From contig NZ_MECK01000634.1 of the NCBI RefSeq assembly GCF_014596465.1, forward strand, positions 1 to 32,293: DNA of 32,293 bases. Direction: 5' to 3'. Source of the stretch: Streptomyces sp. CBMA123. Its GTDB lineage: Bacteria; Actinomycetota; Actinomycetes; Streptomycetales; Streptomycetaceae. Under the pieces are notes generated by a model. That model saw only the letters and a program-made list of their open reading frames with translations. It did no database searches and was not told the DNA's origin. Of this stretch, positions 8,365-14,394 are shown in pieces (within the stretch, counting starts at the first letter, position 1; each line of letters opens with the position of its first letter). The position numbers were made by a program, and so were the translations under genes.

Positions 8365-8394
8365 TCGTACGGTGGACACCGGAGGACTGCCCGC

Positions 8395-8967
8395 GTGCCG
8401 GACCCCGACCTCGTCTCCCGGGCCCTCGCCCGGAACGTCAAGCGGCTGCGCACCGAGCGCGGCCACACCCTGGACGCCCTGGCCGCCCGCTCCGGGGTGA
8501 GCCGCGGCATGATCGTCCAGATCGAGCAGGGCCGCACCAATCCGAGCGTGGCCACCGTCGTACGGCTCGGCGATGCGCTCGGCGTCTCGATCGCCACCCT
8601 GCTCGACTACGAGGAGGGCCCGGACGTCCGGATCGTGCCCGGCGACCAGGCCGTCCCGCTCTGGACCGGACCGGCCGGCGGGACGGGCACCCTGCTGCAC
8701 GGGATCGAGGCCCCCGGGCCGCTGGAGCTGTGGGACTGGCGGATGGCGCCCGGCGAGGAGTACTCCTCCGAGCCGCACCCGGCCGGGACGGTGGAACTCC
8801 TCCGGGTCGTCGAGGGCGAGCTGACCCTGGTGCACGGCGAGCGCGAGCACGCGGTGCCGGCCGGCAGCACGGTCTCCTTCGACGCCTCCTTCGCGCACGT
8901 CTACCGCAACGCGGGGGAGCGGGAGCTGCGGCTGACCATGGTGGTGTCGGTGCCGCCGCCGCGCTGA
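8395..8967 (+). CDS. XRE-family regulator with C-terminal cupin domain
   Basis: This 190-residue protein has an N-terminal Cro/CI-type helix-turn-helix (residues about 8-65: ALARNVKRLRTERGHTLDAL, then SGVSRGMIVQIEQGRTNPSV). A C-terminal cupin covers residues about 110-185 and includes PAGTVELLRVVEGELTLVHG, then VPAGSTVSFDASFAHVYRN. XRE-cupin proteins typically sense a small ligand in the cupin pocket and regulate an adjacent transporter or catabolic gene. The divergent DMT transporter is the likely target. The start is GTG at 8395 with GGAGGA 9-14 bases upstream. A strong bidirectional hairpin follows the stop codon. Confidence 0.9.
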   Translation: MPDPDLVSRALARNVKRLRTERGHTLDALAARSGVSRGMIVQIEQGRTNPSVATVVRLGDALGVSIATLLDYEEGPDVRIVPGDQAVPLWTGPAGGTGTLLHGIEAPGPLELWDWRMAPGEEYSSEPHPAGTVELLRVVEGELTLVHGEREHAVPAGSTVSFDASFAHVYRNAGERELRLTMVVSVPPPR

Positions 8968-8980
8968 GCCCCTCCCGTGC

Positions 8981-9026
8981 ACGCCGGAACGGCGCCTCCC
9001 CTGGTCGGGGGGCGCCGTTCCGGCGT
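8981..9026. terminator. Strong bidirectional terminator hairpin
   Basis: A perfect 16-bp inverted repeat (8981-8996 with 9011-9026), extended inward by tccc/gggg pairing, lies between the convergent XRE-cupin gene and the L31 gene. It has no long T-tail, as is common in high-GC actinobacteria. Confidence 0.8.
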
Positions 9027-9033
9027 CGTGCCG

Positions 9034-9282
9034 TCAGTGCCGGTCGCCGTAGCGGCGGCGGAACTGCTCCACCCGGCCGGCGGTGTCGAGCACCCGGGAC
9101 TGACCGGTGTAGAAGGGGTGGCTCGCCGAGGAGATCTCGACGTCGATCACCGGGTAGGTGTTGCCGTCCTCCCACTCGACGGTGCGGTCGCTGGTGACGG
9201 TCGAGCGGGTGAGGAAGGCGAGGCCGCCGACCTTGTCGCGGAAGACGACCGGGCGGTAGCTGGGGTGGATTCCGGGCTTCAT
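9034..9282 (-). CDS. rpmE2: 50S ribosomal protein L31 type B (zinc-free)
   Basis: This 82-residue protein matches type B L31: MKPGIHPSYRPVVFRD at the start, then EISSASHPFYTGQSR and a basic C-terminus. It contains no cysteine, so it cannot form the Zn ribbon of the housekeeping form. Such C-minus paralogues replace zinc-binding L31 during zinc starvation. The start is ATG at 9280-9282 behind a GGAGGAG ribosome binding site. It lies downstream of the L33 gene on the minus strand, with a 16-bp tandem repeat between them, and probably shares the Zur-controlled promoter near 9610. Confidence 0.95.
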   Translation of the reverse strand: MKPGIHPSYRPVVFRDKVGGLAFLTRSTVTSDRTVEWEDGNTYPVIDVEISSASHPFYTGQSRVLDTAGRVEQFRRRYGDRH

Positions 9283-9296
9283 GGCTGGGCTCCTCC

Positions 9297-9386
9297 GGGG
9301 TGGTGGGTCAGCGGGGTGGTGGGTCAGCGGGGCGGTGGGTCGGTGGGGTGGCGGGACGTGGTGGGTCGGCGGGGTGGTGGGTCAGC
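9297..9386. repeat. 16-bp G-rich tandem repeat
   Basis: Units of ggggtggtgggtcagc are exact at 9297-9312, 9313-9328 and 9371-9386, with diverged copies at 9329-9344 and 9345-9360 and a 10-bp remnant between. The array fills the gap between the L33 and L31 genes. The last unit supplies the L33 stop codon (tca on the plus strand at 9382-9384). Confidence 0.85.
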
Positions 9387-9546
9387 GCTCTTCGCGGAAG
9401 TCGACGTGCCGGCCCGCGGCCGGGTCGTACTTGCGCAGGACCATCCGGTCCGGGTCGTTGTGCCGGTTCTTGCGGGTCACGTACGTGTAGCCGGTGCCGG
9501 CGGTGGAGCGGAGCTTGATCACCGGGCGCAGTTCGCTGCGGGCCAT
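9382..9546 (-). CDS. rpmG: 50S ribosomal protein L33 (zinc-free paralogue)
   Basis: A 54-residue ORF read on the minus strand begins MARSELRPVIKLRSTAGTGY and continues TYVTRKNRHNDPDRMVLRKY, ending in HVDFREER. This is ribosomal protein L33 of full normal length. It has no cysteines, so it is the zinc-independent form. ATG is at 9544-9546, behind a strong AGGAGG ribosome binding site. It is the first gene leftwards from the Zur-like box and probably forms an operon with the L31 gene. Its stop codon lies within the last unit of a 16-bp tandem repeat. Confidence 0.95.
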   Translation of the reverse strand: MARSELRPVIKLRSTAGTGYTYVTRKNRHNDPDRMVLRKYDPAAGRHVDFREER

Positions 9547-9609
9547 CGGGCGTCCTCCTGGGGCCTGGTGGTGCGGGATTCGGGGCTGGGTCGGAACCGT
9601 ACACCGAAA

Positions 9610-9624
9610 TGGAAGTCATTTTCA
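9610..9624. promoter_or_regulatory. Zur box-like palindrome
   Basis: The 15-bp sequence tggaagtcattttca is an imperfect palindrome: outer arms match at 5 of 7 positions around a central C. It resembles the actinobacterial Zur operator (TGAnAAtnatTTTCA type). It stands in the 131-bp divergent promoter region between the zinc-free L33 and L28 genes, where one Zur site would repress both arms when zinc is sufficient. It is also an AT-rich island in GC-rich DNA. Confidence 0.8.
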
Positions 9625-9677
9625 TCTGGTGTAACGTGACCACCGTCCCGCCCATTCCCGGACGCCAGGGAGCACCC

Positions 9678-9914
9678 ATGTCCGCCCACTGCCAGCTCAC
9701 CGGCCGCCGGCCCGGCTTCGGCAACGCGATCTCGCACTCGCACCGCCGCACCCCGCGCCGCTTCGACCCCAACATCCAGCGCAAGCGCTACTGGCTGCCC
9801 AGCGAGGGCCGCCACGTGCGGCTCGTCCTGAGCGCCAAGGGCATCCGCACCATCGACACGATCGGCATCGAGGCCGCCGTCGCCCGCATCCGCGCCCGGG
9901 GGGAGAAGGTCTGA
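9678..9914 (+). CDS. rpmB: 50S ribosomal protein L28 (zinc-free paralogue)
   Basis: A 78-residue L28: MSAHCQLTGRRPGFGNAISH, then SHRRTPRRFDPNIQRKRYWL and the C-terminal IRARGEKV. Only one cysteine (Cys5) remains, so the CxxC pairs of zinc-binding L28 are missing. ATG at 9678 follows an AGGGAG ribosome binding site; the longer upstream reading would run across the Zur-like operator. Its stop overlaps the S14 start (TGATG at 9912-9916), so translation is probably coupled. First gene of the rightward zinc-starvation operon. Confidence 0.95.
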   Translation: MSAHCQLTGRRPGFGNAISHSHRRTPRRFDPNIQRKRYWLPSEGRHVRLVLSAKGIRTIDTIGIEAAVARIRARGEKV

Positions 9915-10219
9915 TGGCCAAGCAGAGCAAGATCGCCAAGAACGAGCGGCGCCGCGCGACCGTCGCCCGCTACGCCGAGCGCCGGGCCGCACTCAAGCGG
10001 ATCATCGCCCACCCCGGCACCGCCCCCGCCGAGCGCGCCGCCGCCCAGGCCGAACTCGCCCGCCAGCCGCGCGACGCCAGCGCCACCAGGGTCCGCAACC
10101 GCGACGCCGTCGACGGCCGCCCCCGCGGCTACCTGCGCGCCTTCGGCCTCTCCCGGGTCAACCTGCGGGTGCACGCCCACGCCGGGCACCTGCCGGGCGT
10201 CCGCAAGGCGAGCTGGTGA
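9914..10219 (+). CDS. rpsN: 30S ribosomal protein S14 (zinc-free type)
   Basis: A 101-residue S14 of the long zinc-independent class: MAKQSKIAKNERRRATVARY at the start, then RDASATRVRNRDAVDGRPRG and the C-terminal LPGVRKASW. No cysteines are present. The length matches the C-minus form rather than the 61-residue zinc-ribbon form. It overlaps the L28 stop by one base and its own stop overlaps the next gene's start (GTGA at 10216-10219), so the set is translationally coupled. Confidence 0.95.
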   Translation: MAKQSKIAKNERRRATVARYAERRAALKRIIAHPGTAPAERAAAQAELARQPRDASATRVRNRDAVDGRPRGYLRAFGLSRVNLRVHAHAGHLPGVRKASW

Positions 10220-11394
10220 GCGGCATGGACGGGACCAGGCTCCCGGTGGTCGTGGTCGCCGGCCTCCACCAGGACGAACGCCGGGCCGCCGTCCAGGAGT
10301 TGACGGCCACCGCGGTGGATGCCGTGGTGCTGCGGCACGACCTGCGGGACGCCTCCCGCGGCCTCGTCCACCGCGAACTGCGGGACGCGGGCGGGGCGTT
10401 CGACACCGCGACGGTCCCGCTGGTGAACGACTGCGGCTGCTGCGCCCTGCGCGAGGACCTGCTGCCCCGGCTGCTGGAGATCGCCGACGGCGGCCGGTAC
10501 GGGCTCGCGGTGGTCGAACTCTGGGGCGGCAGCGACCCGCACCCCGCCGTCGAGGTGCTCGCCGGCGGCGAGGTGGACGGCCGGCTCCTGGCGGAGGCGA
10601 TCGAACTCGCGGGCGTGGTCACCGCCGTCGACCCGGACCGGCTGATCGCCGAACTCTCCGTCCCCGACGACCTGCTGGAGCACGGCGAACACACCGCCGC
10701 CCGGGACGACCGCACCCGCGCGGAGGCGCTCGCCCACCAGGTCGAGTACGCCACCACCCTCGCCGTGCCGTGCGCCGCGGCGCACGCGCCGGGGCTCGCA
10801 CTGCTGCGCCGGCTCCACCCGACCGCCCGGGTGGTCCGGCTCGGCACCGGCGCGCTCACCCGGGCCGCGCTCGGCGGCTTCGACGTCGCCGCCGCCCGCG
10901 ACCGCGTCAACCCGGCGATCGCGCTGCTCCCCCAGGAGGGCGACGAGGCCGGGGTGGCGACCCTGGTCTGGGAGCGCCGCCGCCCCCTCCACCCGGAACG
11001 GCTGCACCGGGCCCTCGAACTGCTCGTCCCGGCCGCCCAACGCAGCCGCGGCCGGTTCTGGCTGGCCAACCGGCCCGACCTGATGCTCGCCTGGGACGCG
11101 GCCGGGGCCAACCTCGCGGTCGAGGAGTGCGGGCCGTGGCTCTCCGCCCTGCCCGACGCCGCCTGGGACCTCTACCCGCCGGCCCGCCGCGCCGCCGCCG
11201 CCCTCGACTGGCACCCGCTGCACGGCGACCGGGTCCAGCAGCTCAGCTTCACCGCCGAGGGGCTGGACGTCGACGGCATCACCGAACTGCTCGACTCCTG
11301 CCTGCTCACCGACGCCGAACTCGCCGCCGGCGAACCCGGCTGGAAGGCCCTCCCGGACGCCTTCCAGGACCTGCTCGACCCCGTCCACCTCTGA
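10216..11394 (+). CDS. CobW/COG0523-like protein with degenerate GTPase motifs
   Basis: This 392-residue protein follows the COG0523 plan: an N-terminal GTPase-like domain and a C-terminal CobW_C domain (from about residue 250, RRRPLHPERLHRALELL). The metal-binding CxCC is present as CGCC (73-76) in the usual context NDCGCCALREDLLPRLLE. VVELWGGSDP (99-108) corresponds to the Walker B/switch strand. The P-loop, however, reads GLHQDERR (16-23) where GxxxxGK(S/T) is expected, and the NKxD guanine-recognition motif after QVEYATTL is missing. GTP hydrolysis is therefore doubtful. COG0523 members in zinc-starvation operons are thought to act as zinc chaperones. Its place among zinc-free ribosomal proteins suggests a zinc-related role. 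GTG at 10216 overlaps the S14 stop by 4 bp. Confidence 0.85.
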   Translation: MSGMDGTRLPVVVVAGLHQDERRAAVQELTATAVDAVVLRHDLRDASRGLVHRELRDAGGAFDTATVPLVNDCGCCALREDLLPRLLEIADGGRYGLAVVELWGGSDPHPAVEVLAGGEVDGRLLAEAIELAGVVTAVDPDRLIAELSVPDDLLEHGEHTAARDDRTRAEALAHQVEYATTLAVPCAAAHAPGLALLRRLHPTARVVRLGTGALTRAALGGFDVAAARDRVNPAIALLPQEGDEAGVATLVWERRRPLHPERLHRALELLVPAAQRSRGRFWLANRPDLMLAWDAAGANLAVEECGPWLSALPDAAWDLYPPARRAAAALDWHPLHGDRVQQLSFTAEGLDVDGITELLDSCLLTDAELAAGEPGWKALPDAFQDLLDPVHL

Positions 11395-11450
11395 AGCCCC
11401 CGGAACCCCCGAAGCCCGGAAACCTCCGGAACCTCTGAAACGGAGCACCC

Positions 11451-11714
11451 ATGCGCAAACGCACCACCCCGCCGAAGGCCCGCCCCAACCCGCTGATCGC
11501 GGCCGGTATCGAGTACATCGACTACAAGGACACCGACCTGCTGCGCCGCTTCGTCTCCGACCGCGGCAAGATCCTCCCCCAGCCTTCGGCCGGGAGGGGC
11601 CCCCATCGGCGCGTCACCCGCCTCACCGTCCAGCAGCAGCGGGCGATGGCCCGGGCGATCAGGAACGCCCGCGAGATGGCCCTCCTCCCGTACGCCTCCG
11701 GCACCACCCGATAG
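11451..11714 (+). CDS. rpsR: 30S ribosomal protein S18 paralogue with 9-residue insertion
   Basis: An 87-residue S18. The core is recognisable: NPLIAAGIEYIDYKDTDLLR, RFVSDRGKIL and, near the end, VQQQRAMARAIRNAREMALL PY. It has no cysteines and sits in the zinc-starvation operon. Between KILP and RRVTRLT, where the family normally runs directly on, there are nine extra residues, QPSAGRGPH (11580-11606), encoded by a GC-rich hairpin sequence. The insertion keeps the frame, so the gene is probably still expressed, though its fit in the ribosome is uncertain. The upstream gap of 56 bp contains short ccggaacc-like repeats. ATG at 11451 follows a GGAG. Confidence 0.92.
   Translation: MRKRTTPPKARPNPLIAAGIEYIDYKDTDLLRRFVSDRGKILPQPSAGRGPHRRVTRLTVQQQRAMARAIRNAREMALLPYASGTTR
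11576..11606. repeat. REP-like GC-rich hairpin inserted in rpsR
   Basis: The segment pairs ctcccc with ggaggggcc around agccttcggcc and is absent from normal S18 genes. It resembles short GC-rich palindromes (cccccagc...gggaggggccccc type) that recur across Streptomyces genomes; that resemblance is from memory. The inserted length is 27 bp, which preserves the frame. Confidence 0.6.
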
Positions 11715-11723
11715 GAGCCCCCG

Positions 11724-11897
11724 ATGGCAGTCCCCAAGCGCAGGACCTCCCGCAGCAACACCCGGCACCGCCGCGCCCAGTGGAAGGCGACCGCTCCCAA
11801 GCTGGTGCCGATCACCCTCGACGGCCGCGAGCTGCTCGTCCCGCAGAACCTCGTCCCGGCCTACCGTCGCGGGCTGATCGATCCGGAGGCGCGGTAG
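11724..11897 (+). CDS. rpmF: 50S ribosomal protein L32 (zinc-free paralogue)
   Basis: A 57-residue ORF begins MAVPKRRTSRSNTRHRRAQW and continues KATAPKLVPITLDGRELLVP, ending in GLIDPEAR. The N-terminal MAVPKRRTSRSxxRxRRxxW signature is diagnostic of L32. The CxxC and paired C-terminal cysteines of zinc-binding L32 are absent. It starts 9 bp after the S18 stop with AGGAG overlapping that stop, and is the last gene of the rightward zinc-starvation operon. Confidence 0.95.
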   Translation: MAVPKRRTSRSNTRHRRAQWKATAPKLVPITLDGRELLVPQNLVPAYRRGLIDPEAR

Positions 11898-11910
11898 CGG
11901 CGAACCGCAC

Positions 11911-11959
11911 GGGAGGGGAGGTGGTGGGGAGGGGCGGGCGGGGGCGCGCGGGGCGCAGT
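11911..11959 (+). other. G-run-rich spacer (possible G-quadruplex)
   Basis: The 130-bp gap after the L32 gene contains many G-runs on the plus strand (ggg, gggg, ggggg separated by 1-5 bases). Their density fits a G-quadruplex-forming motif. No gene, hairpin terminator or repeat is otherwise evident here. Confidence 0.4.
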
Positions 11960-12015
11960 GGGGTGCCGGAGCATCCGGCGGGGGTGCTCGGCGGGCGGTT
12001 CGGGCCGAGGGTTCG

Positions 12016-12021
12016 TAGGCT
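12016..12021 (+). promoter_or_regulatory. Candidate -10 element of a leaderless transcript
   Basis: TAGGCT ends six bases before the ATG at 12028. Transcription would then start at or next to the start codon. No purine-rich ribosome binding site lies in this interval, which agrees with a leaderless message. The -35 region has no good TTGAC match. Confidence 0.45.
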
Positions 12022-12027
12022 CGACGC

Positions 12028-13134
12028 ATGGCGGATGCGTACGCGGGTCGGCGGGAGCGGGTGAGGGAGCACTGCGGTGCGGCCGGGGCCGATGCGGCGC
12101 TGATCACCCGGGCGGCGAACGTGCGGTATCTGACGGGCTGCGCGCCCTGCGGGGCGACCTTGCTGCTGACCCGGGACCGGACGCTGCTGACGCTGCCGGA
12201 CGACCTGCCGCCGGACGACTCCGGGGAGCACCTGATCGCCCCCGACGTCACCCAGGTGCCGGTGCCGGCCGGGTCGGACACCGCGCTGGCCGCCGCGGCC
12301 ACGGCCGGGCGGCTGGGGGTGCGGGGCCTGGCGGTGGAGGAGCACGACCTGACCGTCACCCGGCACCGGGCGGTGGCGGGCCTGCTGGAGGGGGCCCGGC
12401 TGACGGACCTCGGCCGGCTGGTGGAGCGGCTGCGGGTGGTGAAGGACGAGCACGAGATCGCCGACCTGCGGATCGCCGCCGAGATCGCCGACCAGGCGCT
12501 CGGCGAGCTGCTGGAGTCGATCCTGGTCGGCCGGACCGAGCGGCACCTGGCGATGGAGCTGGAGCGCCGGATGATCGACCACGGCGCCGACCGGGCCGCC
12601 TTCCCGGTGTCCGTCGGCACCGGCGGCCACTCCGGCCAGCCCGCCCACCAGCCGACCGACCGGCGGGTGGAGGAGGGTGACTTCCTCACCGTGGTGATGG
12701 GCGCCCAGTACCGCGGCTACGGCGTCTCCACCGCCCGGACCTTCGTGATCGGGGCCGCTCCCGCGCCCTGGCAGGTCGAGCTGCACCGGCTGGTCTTCCG
12801 GGCCCAGCGGGCCGGCCGGGAGGCGCTCGGCCCGGGGGTGGAGCAGTGCGTGCCCGACCGGGTCGCCCGCCAGGTCCTGGAGGCGGCCGGCCACACCGAG
12901 GCCTCGCCGCACCCGGTGGGCCACGGCATCGGGCTGGAGATCCGGGAGGCGCCGCGCCTCGGTCCTTCGGACATGGGTAAACTGGACAGCCGCGTGCCGG
13001 TCACCGTCGGCCCAGGGGTCCACCTCCCGGGCAAGGGCGGGGTCCGGATCGAGGACACGCTCGTCGTACGCCCCCTCGAGGAGGGCGGGCCCGAGCTGCT
13101 CACCATCACCACCAAGGAGCTCCTCGCCCTGTGA
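12028..13134 (+). CDS. M24-family (Xaa-Pro peptidase-like) protein, probably lacking catalytic metals
   Basis: This 368-residue protein has the creatinase/aminopeptidase P layout: an N-terminal creatinase-like domain with ANVRYLTG, then VERLRVVKDEHEIADLRIAAEIAD leading into a pita-bread domain. In active enzymes five residues (Asp, Asp, His, Glu, Glu) bind two metals. Here His299 (VGHGIGLE) and Glu342 (RIED) remain. The first Asp is Val223 (TVVMGAQY), the second is Ser234 (GYGVSTART), and the TIEPG glutamate is Gly328 (TVGPG). Peptidase activity is therefore unlikely. The gene lies directly upstream of efp, a pairing common in bacteria. RefSeq-style annotation would probably call it aminopeptidase P family. 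Confidence 0.85.
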   Translation: MADAYAGRRERVREHCGAAGADAALITRAANVRYLTGCAPCGATLLLTRDRTLLTLPDDLPPDDSGEHLIAPDVTQVPVPAGSDTALAAAATAGRLGVRGLAVEEHDLTVTRHRAVAGLLEGARLTDLGRLVERLRVVKDEHEIADLRIAAEIADQALGELLESILVGRTERHLAMELERRMIDHGADRAAFPVSVGTGGHSGQPAHQPTDRRVEEGDFLTVVMGAQYRGYGVSTARTFVIGAAPAPWQVELHRLVFRAQRAGREALGPGVEQCVPDRVARQVLEAAGHTEASPHPVGHGIGLEIREAPRLGPSDMGKLDSRVPVTVGPGVHLPGKGGVRIEDTLVVRPLEEGGPELLTITTKELLAL

Positions 13135-13212
13135 CGGCGGCCCCGAAGGCCGTCGGCGACAGGACGCGACCCCTTGGTTCCTTGACAGCTATATCCAGGA
13201 GTAAGTGCGCCC

Positions 13213-13776
13213 GTGGCTTCCACGAACGATCTCAAGAACGGCATGGTCCTCAAGCTGGAGGGCGGCAAGCTCTGGTCCGTCGTCGAGTTCCAGCACGTCA
13301 AGCCCGGCAAGGGCCCGGCCTTCGTGCGTACGAAGCTCAAGGAGGTCCTGACGGGCAAGGTCGTCGACAAGACCTTCAACGCCGGCACCAAGGTCGAGAC
13401 CGCCAACGTCGACAAGCGCGGCATGCAGTTCTCGTACAAGGACGGCGAGAACTTCGTGTTCATGGACATGGACACCTACGACCAGCTGACCATCGAGCCC
13501 GCCGTCGTCGGCGACGCCTCCAAGTACCTGCTGGAGGGCTTCGAGGCCCTCGTCGCGCAGAACGAGGGCGAGGTGCTCTACATCGAGCTCCCGACCTCCG
13601 TCGAGCTGACCATCGCCGAGACCGAGCCGGGCGTCCAGGGCGACCGCTCCACCGGTGGCACCAAGCCGGCCACCCTGGAGACGGGTGCCGAGATCCAGGT
13701 GCCGCTCTTCATCACCACCGGTGAGAAGGTCAAGGTCGACACCCGCGACGGCAGCTACCTCGGCCGGGTGAAGTAA
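13213..13776 (+). CDS. efp: Translation elongation factor P
   Basis: EF-P relieves ribosomes stalled at consecutive prolines. The 187-residue protein has the three-domain EF-P length, with DLKNGMVLKLEGGKLWSVVE at the N-terminus, PGKGPAF carrying the tip residue Lys33, and the C-terminal signature TTGEKVKVDTRDGSYLGRVK. GTG at 13213 follows AGGAGTAAG. The gene upstream is M24-like and nusB starts 4 bp after the stop, so efp-nusB is an operon. The many poly-Pro stretches of a high-GC proteome make EF-P important here. Confidence 0.97.
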   Translation: MASTNDLKNGMVLKLEGGKLWSVVEFQHVKPGKGPAFVRTKLKEVLTGKVVDKTFNAGTKVETANVDKRGMQFSYKDGENFVFMDMDTYDQLTIEPAVVGDASKYLLEGFEALVAQNEGEVLYIELPTSVELTIAETEPGVQGDRSTGGTKPATLETGAEIQVPLFITTGEKVKVDTRDGSYLGRVK

Positions 13777-13780
13777 GTCC

Positions 13781-14218
13781 GTGTCGGCCGCACGTAGCAA
13801 GGCCCGTACCCGGGCCTTCCAGATCCTCTTCGAGGCCGACCACCGCGGGGTCGACCCGCAGCAGGTCCTCGCCGACTGGGTGGCCCGCGCCCGCGAGCCC
13901 AAGCCCGACGAGGGCACCCCGCAGGTCGGCGAGTACACGATGGAGCTCATCGAGGGGTACGTCCAGTACGCCGGTCGCATCGACGACCTGATCGAGCAGT
14001 ACGCGGTGGGCTGGACCCTCGACCGGATGCCGATCGTGGACCGCAACGTCCTGCGGCTCGGCGCGTACGAGCTGATCTGGGAGGACGGCGTCCCGGACGC
14101 GGTCGTCCTGGACGAGGCCGTCGAGATCGCCAAGGAGTTCTCCACGGACGACTCCCCGGCCTTCGTCAACGGCATGCTCGCCCGCTTCATGGAACTGAAG
14201 CCGAGCATCCGCCGGTAA
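13781..14218 (+). CDS. nusB: Transcription antitermination factor NusB
   Basis: A 145-residue all-helical RNA-binding protein that acts with NusE/S10 in rRNA antitermination. The N-terminal SKARTRAFQILFEAD is the arginine-rich RNA-binding region. VDRNVLRLGAYELIW and LDEAVEIAKEFSTDDSPAFV, then NGMLARF, are family signatures. GTG at 13781 lies 4 bp after the efp stop. A perfect 18-bp hairpin follows. Confidence 0.96.
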   Translation: MSAARSKARTRAFQILFEADHRGVDPQQVLADWVARAREPKPDEGTPQVGEYTMELIEGYVQYAGRIDDLIEQYAVGWTLDRMPIVDRNVLRLGAYELIWEDGVPDAVVLDEAVEIAKEFSTDDSPAFVNGMLARFMELKPSIRR

Positions 14219-14235
14219 CCGGTGACGCCTTGTGG

Positions 14236-14275
14236 AACGGCCGTCGGACCCGAACTTTCGGGTCCGACGGCCGTT
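14236..14275 (+). terminator. Terminator after nusB
   Basis: A perfect 18-bp inverted repeat, aacggccgtcggacccga (14236-14253) with its complement at 14258-14275 and an actt loop, lies 17 bp after the nusB stop codon and is followed by tcgct. It ends the efp-nusB transcript. Confidence 0.88.
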
Positions 14276-14394
14276 TCGCTGATCCGACAGTCGTCAGGTG
14301 CACCCGGTGGGCGTAATGTGGATCCCTACTCGCCAGTAACTTCGCTGGCGGGACCGCCGGCGACCGCGTCAGCGCACTGAAGGGCAGGCCACCC

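Noticed and set aside
13181..13186. Perfect TTGACA before efp as a -35 element
   Set aside because: At the correct spacing (about 13203-13210) the sequence is GC-rich with no TAnnnT hexamer, so no promoter can be supported.
14330..14350. Small hairpin cgccag/ctggcg before the thioesterase gene as an operator
   Set aside because: Six-bp palindromes are expected by chance in this composition and no neighbouring regulator gene supports it.
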